Shown one piece after another: positions 23,007-35,079 of a DNA stretch of 64,000 bases. The notes beneath the pieces were generated by a model. That model searched no databases. It saw nothing but the letters and a program-made list of their open reading frames with translations, and was not told the origin of the DNA. The DNA lies in NCBI GenBank assembly GCA_949825025.1, contig OX463783.1, forward strand, positions 11,939,628-12,003,627. Direction: 5' to 3'. The translations under genes were made by a program, and so were the position numbers. The stretch comes from Siphlonurus alternatus. Lineage: Eukaryota; Arthropoda; Insecta; Ephemeroptera; Siphlonuridae. Numbering within the stretch: position 1 is the stretch's first letter; each line of letters starts with the position of its first letter.

Positions 23007-26000
23007 CAATTTTACGCCAAGAAAATTTTGTAATTTATATTGTACTCATTATCTCAATATAATTTTCTTTTTAAAAAAATTTAGAACTAATTCTAACCGT
23101 TCTTCTTCTTCGTAATAATAGTATGAGCAAAAAGCTTGCGATGATGATATAATTTTGATCTGACTGTATCTTTTTCTATTGTTGTCCTGTCAATCACGTC
23201 ATACGCCGACAACAATACAAGAGCTATCTTTTGCCCCGTGGCTTGCGTATTATGCAGCTGCTGCAAGCAAGCATGCCTCTAGACACAACTACATTGATAA
23301 TATGGTGAGAAATTCCAATGCAATGTCCAGGCATTTTGATATACATTGCCATATGATTGTCAAGAAATTTTATCGAATTTTTATATATTCTTGCATTCAA
23401 TACGTTAGTTAAGTTGGCTTTGAGATTTTTATTCTATAGTTTTATTTCTTTATTTTATCAAACCACAATTAGGTACTTCTACTTACTAAATATACTCACT
23501 AAGTTTTTGAATTTCCGAAACACTAAGCTTTTCGCGGGCTTTTCTAAAACGGGGGCGGCAACGGCTTTTCAATCCATCCTGGTATTTGCATGATGTGACT
23601 GAGGGAAACGTGGAAACCTTAGCCAGGATATACACCAAAACTATTGGAAATGCAATGGTCCAAAGCTAGGGAAACCACATGGTGGAAGAGTGCAATTATT
23701 GCGCATATAAATAATTTTGTTTTAGGCCGTTATCACACATCAGTCTATATGGAAATTTGGTGGTTTTTAGCTTTATCGGTATGCTTAGACAATTTTACCT
23801 TCTGCAAAATTGCAATCTGCATCTCTTATCTCTTTGCCCTGAGGAACCTGATGTATTGGTAATGCAGTACTAGTAAAACATGCCATGTAATATTTTGAGT
23901 CCTAGTGTAATTTAAACAATGACATTCTTTATTTTGACAACAATTTATCAATTCTTGAGTAATTTTTTTGTAAAGAAAAACAAACTTTTAAAAAAAAGGA
24001 AAACTATACTAGAATAATATCCGGACCACCCTTACAGTATGTTTGTTGTTCAAAGAAAGGTACAATTTTTGTGTTGTGTCACAATTTCTATATGTTTAGC
24101 CTAGGTTGGGATAAATATATAAAAACCACAAAGTATATAATATATAGTAAGGGTTGCAAGTATCTACTAGTACCCCATGCTGGTTTTTAGGGTGGTTCAC
24201 ATATGTGTATGTGTGTGGGCAGTATTTGAGGTCAGTTGTAACCCCCCCACCCCCTAGTCTTCTCCCACCATCCTCCCCTATATATATAACCCACCCACCC
24301 ACCTCCCCTCTTCTCTATATATATGTGTTAGATAGCCCTAAAGCATGACATAAGAATGAATAGGATGACTCGAATGGTCATTCATGCTTTTATATATAAG
24401 AGTCAAAAATTATATATGTATGCATCATGTAATACCTTATATTTCTCCCCTATTAGATTATATTATATAATAGATTTTATACTTGTATAGTATAAGGATA
24501 ATAGTAGTTGTTACATTTATGTGGTTTATGTACATTTTGTTATAATGGTAATATACTGAGATTTTAGGTAGTACGCATGGTCTATAACAGATATATATAG
24601 AAAACATTTATTTATCAGACATTTGTAAAAACTGTTAAAAGGGTTGTATAACTTAAGGGGTTATTTTCATCGTTTAATGTGGCTGAAGGATGAATCTCAG
24701 TTATAGATTGAGATCTTGTAATCGGCGCGGTTGAATGCAACAAGACTTGCAGGGGACTTAGCAAATTTTGAAGCGAATCTGTCTTATGCAGTTTTGTGAA
24801 AACTGAGGTAGAAATTAAACATTGGCCTTATTGACGAAAACCGGAAATGGAGCTGTTGTATGAAAACTGCCAGACTGAATTTACTCAAATCATAACATTC
24901 TCGATTTTTTAAAATTTATTTCATTCGATTCGTTTGCAGGGAAATATAATATTCTTTGACTCCGAAGTAACTGAGATTCATCGTTAAGTAAAGTTACTGT
25001 ACTGTACACTAAAGACATTTGAAAATTTCTCATATATAATGTAAGTCGAATGCAGTTAATATTATAGTATAAATAATATTGCAGTTTTGATGCACTGCTA
25101 TTATTTTTGTATTCATTTTTTACTAAGATAAAATATAAATTTTTATACAAACATTTGCATAAGAAAATAATAGGACTAATTTTAAACAAAAAACTTTTTC
25201 TTTTCATTATTATACGTCCTTTTGTTCCTAAAAAAAAAAAAAAATGAAAGAGAAATTGAGCGTTTGTAGGTGTCACAACATTTCTTGTAGATTTTCAAAA
25301 GACAATATTCTAAAGCTGTCAAAATAAAGAAAGAAATGGAGTAGAGTAAAGCGTCTTTTTTTTTTTTTTTTTTTGAGATGCAAAATAGGAGACGACATAC
25401 AGACAAAAGCCTAACATGACTGGTCCTTAAAAGTTGTGAGAAAATACATACACATCGAGCCGGTTTTAAAACTATAATATAAAAATTTTAAAATACTTTT
25501 TAATATAAATAAGAACACGTATTACATATTCCCAGCATGATCGCACAAAAATTATAATAAGTTTGCATGTGTGTACTTATTTTATTGCGTTTATATGTGA
25601 GAAAGATTCCTTTTTTTTTAATTTACTTTTTAAAAAAATGAGATCACTTGTGAGAAATTTTTGCAATTGAGATTTTATTTTATTATTTAATAGCCTTAGG
25701 GTTTATAAATAATAAAATCATGGATAACTGTAATTTTTCAAAGTACATTGATCTGATTATTAAAAAAAAATAGTATTTATTATTGATAATATATGTTTTA
25801 TTATAATTATTTATAATATGATTGTTCATTTATACTGGTTAAAAGTCCATCAAATGATAGTATATTGTTTTTTTTTTTGTTAATAACTAATTAATAAAAT
25901 AATAGTTTTTAATTAACAGAGCGGAAAATATTCAGTTAAAAACATTTTTACTCAATTGTTATTTTTTATTATTATACACCACAACAGCAGTTGTTTAAAA

Positions 26001-28098
26001 ACTTGTTTTATTATTAGAAAACCGTGAATAAGTCACATTTATGTATGGTTTAAAAATAGCTATTCATGCAGTTTTATTTTTAACAGTATAAGTACATAAG
26101 ACAATGTATTTTTAATTATAAATGGTATTTTATTTTTACAATTTATGTTGAAACTTGTAACGTTATGCAGCCGCATCTATACTAATTAATTAAATCTATA
26201 CTTAAGTTAAATTATAGACAATAAGTCTATTGGTTATTACCAGAATTTTAAACCTTACAGACATGCAGAGAAAGTATAAAGCTTAGAGAACATAATTATA
26301 TTCTCTATGGTATGTAAGGTTGAACTTTCCCTATTTTAACTTTGAACTTAAGTCCTTATAGCCGCAGATTTTATATTTTATATTGATTTTATTAAGGTAT
26401 TTTAACATTATTTTCAACATTAATACCACATTTAATAAGTATTATATTTTATATAGGTAATAATATTCATTAAATCAGAAAGTACAACGCATACACGATG
26501 ATGCTTACATTAATTATAAAATCAAGTATATTATTGATACCTAACACTGTTTTACATTAACTGACGCAGCATGTAAAAGTTATATACTATAGGTGTGCCC
26601 GTACTTTTTTAAATTTAAATATAATCAATTTCAATATTATATACCCCTGATATATTATATATACAGTATTAAAATATTGAAATTATTTTAGGTTGGCTAT
26701 TATCAAATAATATAGTGTCATAGAACTCTATTGAATTGAATATGCAGGATATGAGTTTTGTTGATCATTGAATCAAGTTTTTTTTTTTTTAGTTTTAAAA
26801 TATACTGTATGTATAATATAATCATATATAACTTATCAATATACAAGATGTCTTGTAAATTTTTTTGTTATTTTCTTTTTGTATTGAATTTTAATGATTT
26901 TGAGAATTAAATTAACCTAAATTTTAATATTCTTTAAACTAAAAGATATCAAAAAAATAACATCAAGGTTTTATTTAAAAAAAAAAAAGTTTAGTGTATT
27001 GAAGTATTGATATGAATTTTATACATTTTTTTTTAATGTCATGAAATTTTATTGTTTTTATTTTTATAAATAAGAAAATTACACAACTTATCATAAATTT
27101 ACATATAATATATATATCCAATTTTTTATTGACAACTTATATTTATAAATAAAACTGAAACGTTTTTCTAATAAAATTATATGAATAATTTTAATTTTTA
27201 ATCAGTTGAACTTTGCCTTAATTAACATTATCATGAGAGCAAGTAGTTTCTTAACTACATATAACTTAATTGGTATAGATTTTAGCCTAGAAAATTTTAG
27301 AAAATTGAATATTGTATTTCAATACAAAATCGAGTTAATCCGCATAATATTTTCCTTCTAAAATCTATGCAAAGTTCTTTGTGAATGGAACCCTTATATC
27401 ATATATGAAAATTATAAATTTCATTTTATAAAAATAAATAATAAATCTAAATCAGTGAAATCGACCTTTGAATACAAGAAGATTATGTATATTTGAACAT
27501 ATAATATTATAATGGCAAGATTTTTATTATTATATCATATAAAAGCTTCAATATTTCGCTTTGAGAGTCATTCGGTTTGACTTAGCTCTCCATATATTTT
27601 ATAGTATGTATTTAGTTACATAACTTGTTGTGTTATTATATATTATTAGATTATTTTGTGATAGAAAAAAAAAACACCATATTTATTTTCTTTTATTTAA
27701 ATTCCGTATGCATGTGTGTAACAAAATGTATTTGAGTATATAAAATGACGAACGATAAAATAATTATAATGAGGAATATTTTATTTATTTCTATAAATAA
27801 TATTTTATTATTTAAGTAGATATTATAATGGGGGATTACATTTGATTTTTTTACAGTTTTTCCTTAAAAAAAGTGAGTCATATTAAAGATATTTATAGAT
27901 GTATTCACTAATTGTTTGTTATCAGATAAATAAGAAAAATTCCAGTTATTTATTTTCTTATAAAAAATCAGTATAAGGATGAAAAGTTATTCTAAATTCT
28001 AGCAATGTTTTTTTAATTTGAGATGTGATTTTTGAAAAGCCTATATAGTATATAATATAGCCTCGTCCAGCTCCTGTTTCCTTACTCATTCCATCCTA
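23007..28098. other. AT-rich noncoding DNA with a few mixed-composition islands
   Basis: No supported gene. Islands: 23180-23330 (CAGCTGCTGCAAGCAAGCAT); 23515-23720, which includes the POU octamer ATTTGCAT at 23584-23591; 24140-24320 with C-runs; and 24690-24890 (AATCGGCGCGGTTGAATGC, AACCGGAAATG). From 24890 to 28000 it is almost pure AT-rich DNA. The ORF at 24890-25276 (- strand) is poly-A derived. Confidence 0.4.
24290..24308 (-). repeat. G-quadruplex motif on the minus strand
   Basis: Four C-runs on the + strand, at 24290-24292, 24294-24296, 24298-24300 and 24305-24308, are separated by loops of 1, 1 and 4 bases. This fits the usual G3+N1-7 rule on the minus strand. Further C-runs at 24242-24254 lie just upstream. 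Confidence 0.7.
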
Positions 28099-28243
28099 AA
28101 ACCGGTGTTACACGACACGATTTTTCCAATTTTGCATACAATTTTTCCTTACAAGAAAGCACAAACTCCATTTATTTGTATGGAGATGAAATTTTCTTGT
28201 AAGGAAAAATTGTATGCAAAATTGTATCGTGTAATACCGGCTT
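28099..28243. mobile_element. Palindromic MITE, family A, copy 4
   Basis: Ends AAACCGGTGTTACACGACAC and ATCGTGTAATACCGGCTT. The arms pair almost fully: GCATACAATTTTTCCTTACA with TGTAAGGAAAAATTGTATGC, and AACTCCATTTATTTGTATGG as the core. Its core is in inverted orientation relative to copies 1-3. It has the longest clean inverted repeat of the four, so it is probably the youngest. Confidence 0.9.
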
Positions 28244-31200
28244 ACGAATTGACAAGAACCCTGTGACTCCAGGGTCACTAGGGTGTATGATCTCCGGCCT
28301 CTCCTGACCACCCTACGTCTACTCCTGAGTAGAGATGCAGGTTAAACATACGGGAAAGTCACTAAAAAAATAATCTGTCGTAATTTGTTTATATTTTAAA
28401 CCTATTTGTAATGCACTTTAAGTAAGTAATTGTACTCCAGGCTCATTACTGGTAAAATATAAGTCAGCGTCCTATCTCGTCAGGTTTCTACAGTTCCCTC
28501 ATTTCAAATTGATGAACTAGATATTGAACAGCAGACGAGTTAATTATAGTTTCTGACACAAGAAAATTCTAGTTTTCCAATTCAACCCAATGATGGCGTC
28601 TCATGCATCAAACTATAATATTATACCTAGTGTGTAGAAATTACCATGTAAGGCAAGGAATCTTGTACTGTACAGAGACGTATACAATTATCAAATATAA
28701 AATTAAATACACCTAGCAGCATTAGAAGCTGATGTCATTCCTACTAAAATAGTTATTCTTTATATTTCACTTTTCCTTTTATTTCATATCTTTTTTCACC
28801 CTCCCTTATTTTTTTTTGATTAGTAGAAGGGAAAGTCCGCCATTTTATAATAAATTCAGACTTTTTTTGCTTCTTTTCCCTTTGCTAAAACAAAATGGGA
28901 GGGGTGGAAAAAAGCAACTATATGAACATGAGAAAAGGGGGGTGGGGAGGGGGTGCTCCTTCTCTTGCATTCTATATTATATTTTTCTACTCAACGAAAA
29001 AGCTTTTTTTTTTCTTTCTCTCTCTTCCTAGCTTTACAGACTCTTCAAGAATTCAATTAAGTCTTACCAAGATGGTATAAAACTTTGTTGCTACTTTTTT
29101 TTTTCCTTACTTTTGAAAATATACAGAACTAACTTACAATATTATACATGGATACTATTTTAATATTTAATGTTTTTAAAAAGGAAATATTACAAGAAAT
29201 TGAACTAAAATTTAATTCAAGTATGACATTACTCTATTTAAAATAACCTCTATAGATGAAAAAATACTTTTATATTATTTAGAAATACAATATGGTAGAG
29301 AAATAAGAGATAGTTTTATATTACAGTATATATTATGCCGTAAGCTAAACATGTATAATTGTAGAAAAAATGCGTTTTCAAATCATATATCTGTAGAAAA
29401 CATGATTATCTTTTAATTAACTAAGCTGAATTTAGGAGTATAGATTTTTGTAAATTGAATTCAAAGTAAGACAGAGTTTTCCGTTTTCTTGGCGGCAAAG
29501 TTACCTTGTATTATAAAATAGTCATTTATAATATTTTGAGTATACACTATACACTATTTTTAAGTAGCCTATTCTAAATTAGCAAAATAAATATTAAACA
29601 AAATACAGTCTTTGATTGGTAAAAAAGATAAAGATGCCGCAAGTTAACTGATCCTCAATTCTGATTGGCTTACAGCTTTACATTTTAACTAATTTACATT
29701 TGCATGATAATTTTGTTTTAAAAACCTTGAGACAAGCTTATGTTCATATTAGAATACGCCTAAAAATTTTCCTCTCTCTCACTATATCTTATGATGAACA
29801 TACGGTGTTGTATTGCAAAAAAATGAACACTTTTATTATATATAGATGAGTCATATATTTTATGATTCTTTTCTTTTCATTAATTAACTCCCTTTTTCCC
29901 CCTCTTTATATTTGTAACAATAGGGTAACTAATTCAAGATATAATTTAGAAAGGGAGATGTATAGCAAGAGAGACAGAGAGAGGGGTGGGTGATAAGAGT
30001 ATTATATTGATAGATTGAAAATTGATAAAATTTTGTGATAATTAAATTTCAAAAATAATATAATATTCATGTTTTAAAATATGATATTTTATGATTGACA
30101 AACCTCAAAGTTTGGTTTAAAATTTTCATATATAGCGTCAAATAACATTTGCCTGATGGATGAAAAGAAGTTTTCTGATCATTTGATCCACTTGTAAATG
30201 AGATGATGTGTCAACGGACTATACAGTAAGTGATCCATCAGGTGTATGTAATTCGATGACATCTTTGTGTGGTTTTGTCTTGGACAAATAAAAACAACTT
30301 GAATTAACACGTTGACATGATTAAAAATTATATTATACGGGTATAAACATTAATAGTTTTATATTTCACACTTTTGAAAAATAATTATTCAAGAAATTTC
30401 TTTTATTTTTAGTTCAAAATTATATCAAGAAATGGTATAAAAATCTGAATTTGGTTTATCATTATGTATAGAATATTGTGCAGTATTACAGATCTTAGTT
30501 TACGTTTAGATTCGACTACGCGCGGCGATCTTCTTTTGCTTTTTATTCCAGCCATTGCAGAATAGGAAAGCGACTGTCTGGAAAGCTAGGCGCCATAGTG
30601 TCTACAGGTATTCTAAGATCTTTTAGACTGTATAGTTATAATGATAAAATACAAAAGCAGATTTTGTAATGTTAGATATACGCGTCCATCGTCTATAAAT
30701 AAATATTCCCATTACTATAATATAATAATTATGGAATTCTCTTTTAGGGGTATAATTGTTAATAGTTTATACACCCAATATTGCAAAATATTATCATTGA
30801 AATGAATTATCCTTATGAAAATAGCATTCAACTTGCAAATTTTAAGTAGAAGAAATTGTATTTTTTCATCATAATTTAACCCAAAGTAAACATTTCATTG
30901 ATCAATTAAAGTGCTCCATGTTTTTATTAATTGTAAATATATGCGATGGAAAGTTAACAGTTTCAGACAGAGGCCATATTGATCAATTTTTAATATTATT
31001 TATCGAGTTTGAAACTCAGCAACATGGATAAATTATAGTCTATTTCCTCCATGCTCAGCAAATAATAGACTATAAGAAATGATAGACTAGACATATTTTT
31101 TTTGTAATTCTCGGTATAAAAATAATATCAATAACCGTTTAAACTTTTTAATTATTTAGGTTGAAAAAAAAAATTTTAAAACAATATTTTCATGGAAGTT

Positions 31201-34200
31201 CCATTTACATATTATAGAAATTATAGGAAGGTGAAAAATAATAAAAAGTTGTGATAGTATTTAAATTACAGAAATGTTATCAAAATTTGGCAGTCAAAAA
31301 CTTTAGGATTATATTTTTACATATCATAATAAGACAATTTAGATAACAAAATACAATTTTCAAACACCAATGCCGCCACCTTTTTGTTATTATATCATGC
31401 ATCTTATTTAAAAATATAAATATTAATCTTAATTTTAAAATCGTAGGTGTAGCATATTATATATATATCCTTTCTTTTTTTTAAAAGTCAATATAAATAA
31501 AATAGTTTTGATTGTTAAAAATGTGTTTATAGAATATAATACAATAGGTGATTTTTCAAATAACAATGTTTCATCTATATACATATAAGGGATACAACAA
31601 CATATATACACTCCTAGTAAATATATATATATAGTTTTGTTCATAAGTATATACTTATCTTGATATAATATATATAAAAGGTATATAAGTGATGGCTTGT
31701 GTCGTTGATTTAGTATTTACATATATATACTATAAGTTGTTTAATTATACTCAGAAAATATCACAAGTTCTTTACTGTGGTTGACAGATACATCAATTGT
31801 CAATCTCAAAATAAAAGAATAAAAGTAAAATGATACTTGAACTAAAATTCTGATTGGTTAAATAACAATAAAAAAATACTCCACCCTTTTTTTTTAAATA
31901 TATTTATTTTAATCATTCCATTCAGTTTTTTTAAGTACACACAACTTACAAAAGAAAGGTGATGGAAGTAGCCCCTATATATTTATATAATGTGTATTTT
32001 AATGTACAAGAGTCTTGTACTGAAGTACATTTTACAAATGCAGTTTTTAGGAATATAAATCTAGTAGTTTTGTACGAGAATTGAACCGCCATATTTTATA
32101 AATTACCTTGAAAATTGTTGCATTAAAAAGATAATTTATAACCACACCTCGATTAAAATTTGATTTTGCGTGTAAAATATATATATTTTTTTATAAGAAA
32201 TAATAAAAGCTATTAAAAACGATAATAATGTCTAGACAATATGGTCTAGCTGCTATTATTTTAATAATAGAATACAAAAATGGTATTGGGGAGGTTTTTA
32301 TATTATAATTATATGAAGGAAAAAAGCCTTTAGGGCAATTGAAGAAACTATGGTTTATAATTATTATATCTCAAGTAATGTTTAGTAATATAGGAGATTA
32401 TAATATAACCTCAAAAAGTTAATCGAAACAATTTTTACAAATGTTACCTTCAAATGATAATCACTAGCTTACATATATTTTTTTTTCATCATTTTCTTTT
32501 GATGCTTCATTTCAAATAATCTTTAAAAAAAAAAAGAGAGAGAAGATCAATTTTCTATCTTTATTTTTTTTTGTATTAACTTTTTTTTTTATTCAGACAC
32601 AGCATTTTCTTTTCAGTTCCTAGGACTTTGAAAGAAAATTATATTTGAGTGTATTTTCTGGCTTATCTAAGCAATTTTTTTTAATCAATGACTTAAAATA
32701 TTTCTTTTAGTATATAGTTTAACTCAGTTAACCAATGAAAAACTTTCATATATCACGGTTGAATTATTTTTATTCTAAATATGAGTTTGCATTTTATAAA
32801 GGTATGTAATTAATTTTTTTATAAAATAATATTGAAAAATTATTAATTCTTTCCCCAAAAAAACAGAAGCCTTGCAGTTATTATTTTTATAACTTTCATT
32901 TTTCATGCTGATTAGAATTATAATAAGAACTGTATTGTCATATAAAAAAATTAAGTGAAAATTAACAAAATTAGGAAAAAAAAAATCACATGAAAATAAT
33001 GCAATTCATAGTCACAGTATGTCCTTGTGCATCATATTTTACAGAAAATTATTAAATTAAAATGTATAATTATTTATAAATTTGCAGATAAATATATTTA
33101 ATTATTCATATTAAAATAATTTTTTTATCATTAGAAAATATATAAGTATGAAATTAAATATAATAATTTTTTTAAAAAAATTATAATATATTCATATATT
33201 ATTTTTTAAATAGTGTGAATGATAAGAACATGTTATTATATTTATTTAAAATCTTGTTTAAATAATAATAATAATAAAATAGAAACGATTTTCAAATAGT
33301 TTTAGAAAAGTAATCGGCGTCACGCACATCATTTATAACCCAAAAGAATTGTAATAAAAAAAATATCAAACCTTTTTTTTTACAATATGGTTTAAAAAAA
33401 GACATAATGTGATAATTATTATAAAAAAATGGGTTTTTGATATAGCCGCTATAACTTGTACAATTGTTATTATACTGTATAAACTTGGCGCCATTACATC
33501 AGTATAGAACTTATAATTATAGTTTAAGTTATAATTTAATCGTGGGAATACACACATACCTTCTTATACATTGGTATTTAATTCTTATTCCCATATACAC
33601 ACTATAATAATTTTTTTTTAATCAATAACCTTTAGGGTATCACGAACTCAAACTAATTTCAATTATACAGAAATGTTGTTTTTTATGATAAAAGTATATT
33701 TATAGTAGCAAATTTAGATAAATTATAACTCTTAGCATCACTCAGGTAAAATCCACCAGAGGTCCATACCTCCTGTCTTTATGATGTTATTTTATGATTC
33801 TTATCACAATTTTATAAACCTAGAAAAAATCTATTTTTCATGCAAGTTTATTGTCAAAGGGTTTAGAGTGGACCATACAAAGAAACGAACTCAGCTTTTG
33901 ACCCTTATAGTAAAAACACATTGATTTTAATTACTTTCTTATATATTTTTCTTAACGAAATATTTTAAATAAATTTAATATAAAAAATCGTGATTTTATC
34001 TCAATATAAAAATAAAATATCAATTTTATCTCAAAAAAACTCTTCATGCAACATATCATATAAAATACTTTTTAATTCTCTTATTAAAAACTTAACAATT
34101 TTATATCTTTTAAAAAATATAATCATAATTTTTTTTTTTATAATTACTAAAAATACCTTCACGATTTATTTGTATATGTATAAAATAAGAACTTTTTATT

Positions 34201-34218
34201 TAACATTATTTTTACGAT
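28244..34218. other. Noncoding DNA upstream of the zfh2 coding exons
   Basis: No supported coding sequence. An island at 28245-28335 holds small hairpins (TCTACTC-CT-GAGTAGA at 28318-28333). A G-rich patch at 28895-28955 has runs of 6, 4 and 5 G. An exon-like segment at 30552-30607 is listed separately. From about 30620 to 34200 the DNA is AT-rich with scattered TA-rich and poly-T tracts. Confidence 0.4.
30552..30607 (+). other. Candidate 56-bp noncoding exon
   Basis: It is preceded by a good pyrimidine tract and acceptor (CTTCTTTTGCTTTTTATTCCAG) and ends GTCTACAG|GTATTC. Composition is much more balanced than the flanks (GAAAGCGACTGTCTGG, CTAGGCGCC). It lies 4.3 kb upstream of the first zfh2 coding exon on the same strand, so it could be a 5'UTR exon. 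Not supported by any transcript. Confidence 0.25.
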
Positions 34219-34300
34219 TATAAAAGAGAGACGTTTGAGGGGAATTTTTATATTATAAAAAAAAAAGTGGGAAGGAAGGTAGGGGAAAGGTAGTCTGGAC
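34219..34300 (+). promoter_or_regulatory. Candidate proximal promoter of zfh2
   Basis: TATAAAAG at 34219-34226 and TATAAAA at 34254-34260 precede a purine-rich block (GGGAAGGAAGGTAGGGGAAAGG) and a mixed-composition segment. A donor-like AAAA|GTAAGAG at 34350/34351 follows, which would make a short 5'UTR exon of about 34285-34350 spliced to the acceptor at 34946. The arrangement is coherent but unproven, and zfh2 may use more distant promoters. Confidence 0.3.
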
Positions 34301-34452
34301 GCTCAAGATTCTTGTTTCGCTGGTTTTATTCTCTGATTCTCGTAGCAAAAGTAAGAGTGAATGTAGGAGGTTGGGCTCTTTTTAGTTTGACAGAAATTTA
34401 TATCTTTCTGTTTATTGCGTGGCGGTGCGACCACATGATGACTTTTAAGCTA

Positions 34453-34455
<3 letters not shown>

Positions 34456-34503
<48 letters not shown>
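34456..34503. repeat. (CT)n microsatellite
   Basis: Twenty-four uninterrupted CT dinucleotides, about 440 bp before the zfh2 acceptor at 34946. On the other strand this is a GAGA tract, a common feature of insect regulatory DNA. Confidence 0.97.
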
Positions 34504-34506
<3 letters not shown>

Positions 34507-34946
34507 TTATTATCCAAGGCGTGATATCTCCCTGAAATATTATCATTTTATAAAATACATAATATATTCTCAATTACATTTATTGATAAAATATATTTTG
34601 TATTTTTTTTATTATAATTTTAAAATCGTAGTCATGGTTTTTTTCTATTTTAAAGATATTTAAAGTGTATTACTATAAAGTACACAAGTGAAATTTTTAT
34701 TTATTGTAACTTTTAAAGATTTTGTTCGGGCATTAAAGTCTCTGATAATTCTTGCAACTAGATTATTTTTTTTTTATCTGTAGATGTCATAACTAAAATT
34801 GTTTTAGTACTTATGATATTCTTAGTGTATCTCTATATACAGTTTGCTTTAAATTAGCTGATTTTGATATAAATTTAATTAATATTAAATATTTTTTAAA
34901 TAAATAACAAAAAAACTAATAATATTTGTTTCTTCTTTTGTTACAG

Positions 34947-35079
34947 ATTGGATCCCACGAGGAGTTAGGTCATTTTATGAAGATCAGTATGTGATGCTAC
35001 AAGGGTGGCTTCTACTACCCTTTACGCATTTTCCTCACATACCTGCAACATCTTCCCCCCTACAACAACTTTGGCGGCG
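34947..35079 (+). other. 5' untranslated start of the first zfh2 coding exon, with two upstream ORFs
   Basis: The acceptor TTCTTCTTTTGTTACAG ends at 34946. In the zfh2 frame a TAG at 34966 blocks any upstream coding, so the segment to 35079 is read as 5'UTR. It contains ATG at 34977 (5 codons, ending TGA at 34992-34994) and ATG at 34994 (37 codons, TAG at 35105-35107). The second overlaps the zfh2 start out of frame. Its frame is also open from the acceptor at 34949 onward. Confidence 0.55.

Noticed and set aside
24890..25276. 128-codon minus-strand ORF
   Set aside because: Starts in and is sustained by poly-A/T tracts, with no domain or coding composition.
30505..30525. GATTCGACTACGC, resembling a tRNA T-loop (B box)
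   Set aside because: No A box, acceptor stem or anticodon stem can be formed around it.
31180..31215. CATGGAAGTTCCATTT, also found at the centre of the 41.3-kb hairpin
   Set aside because: The match is about 15 bp without extended flanking similarity, so a related element there is not supported.
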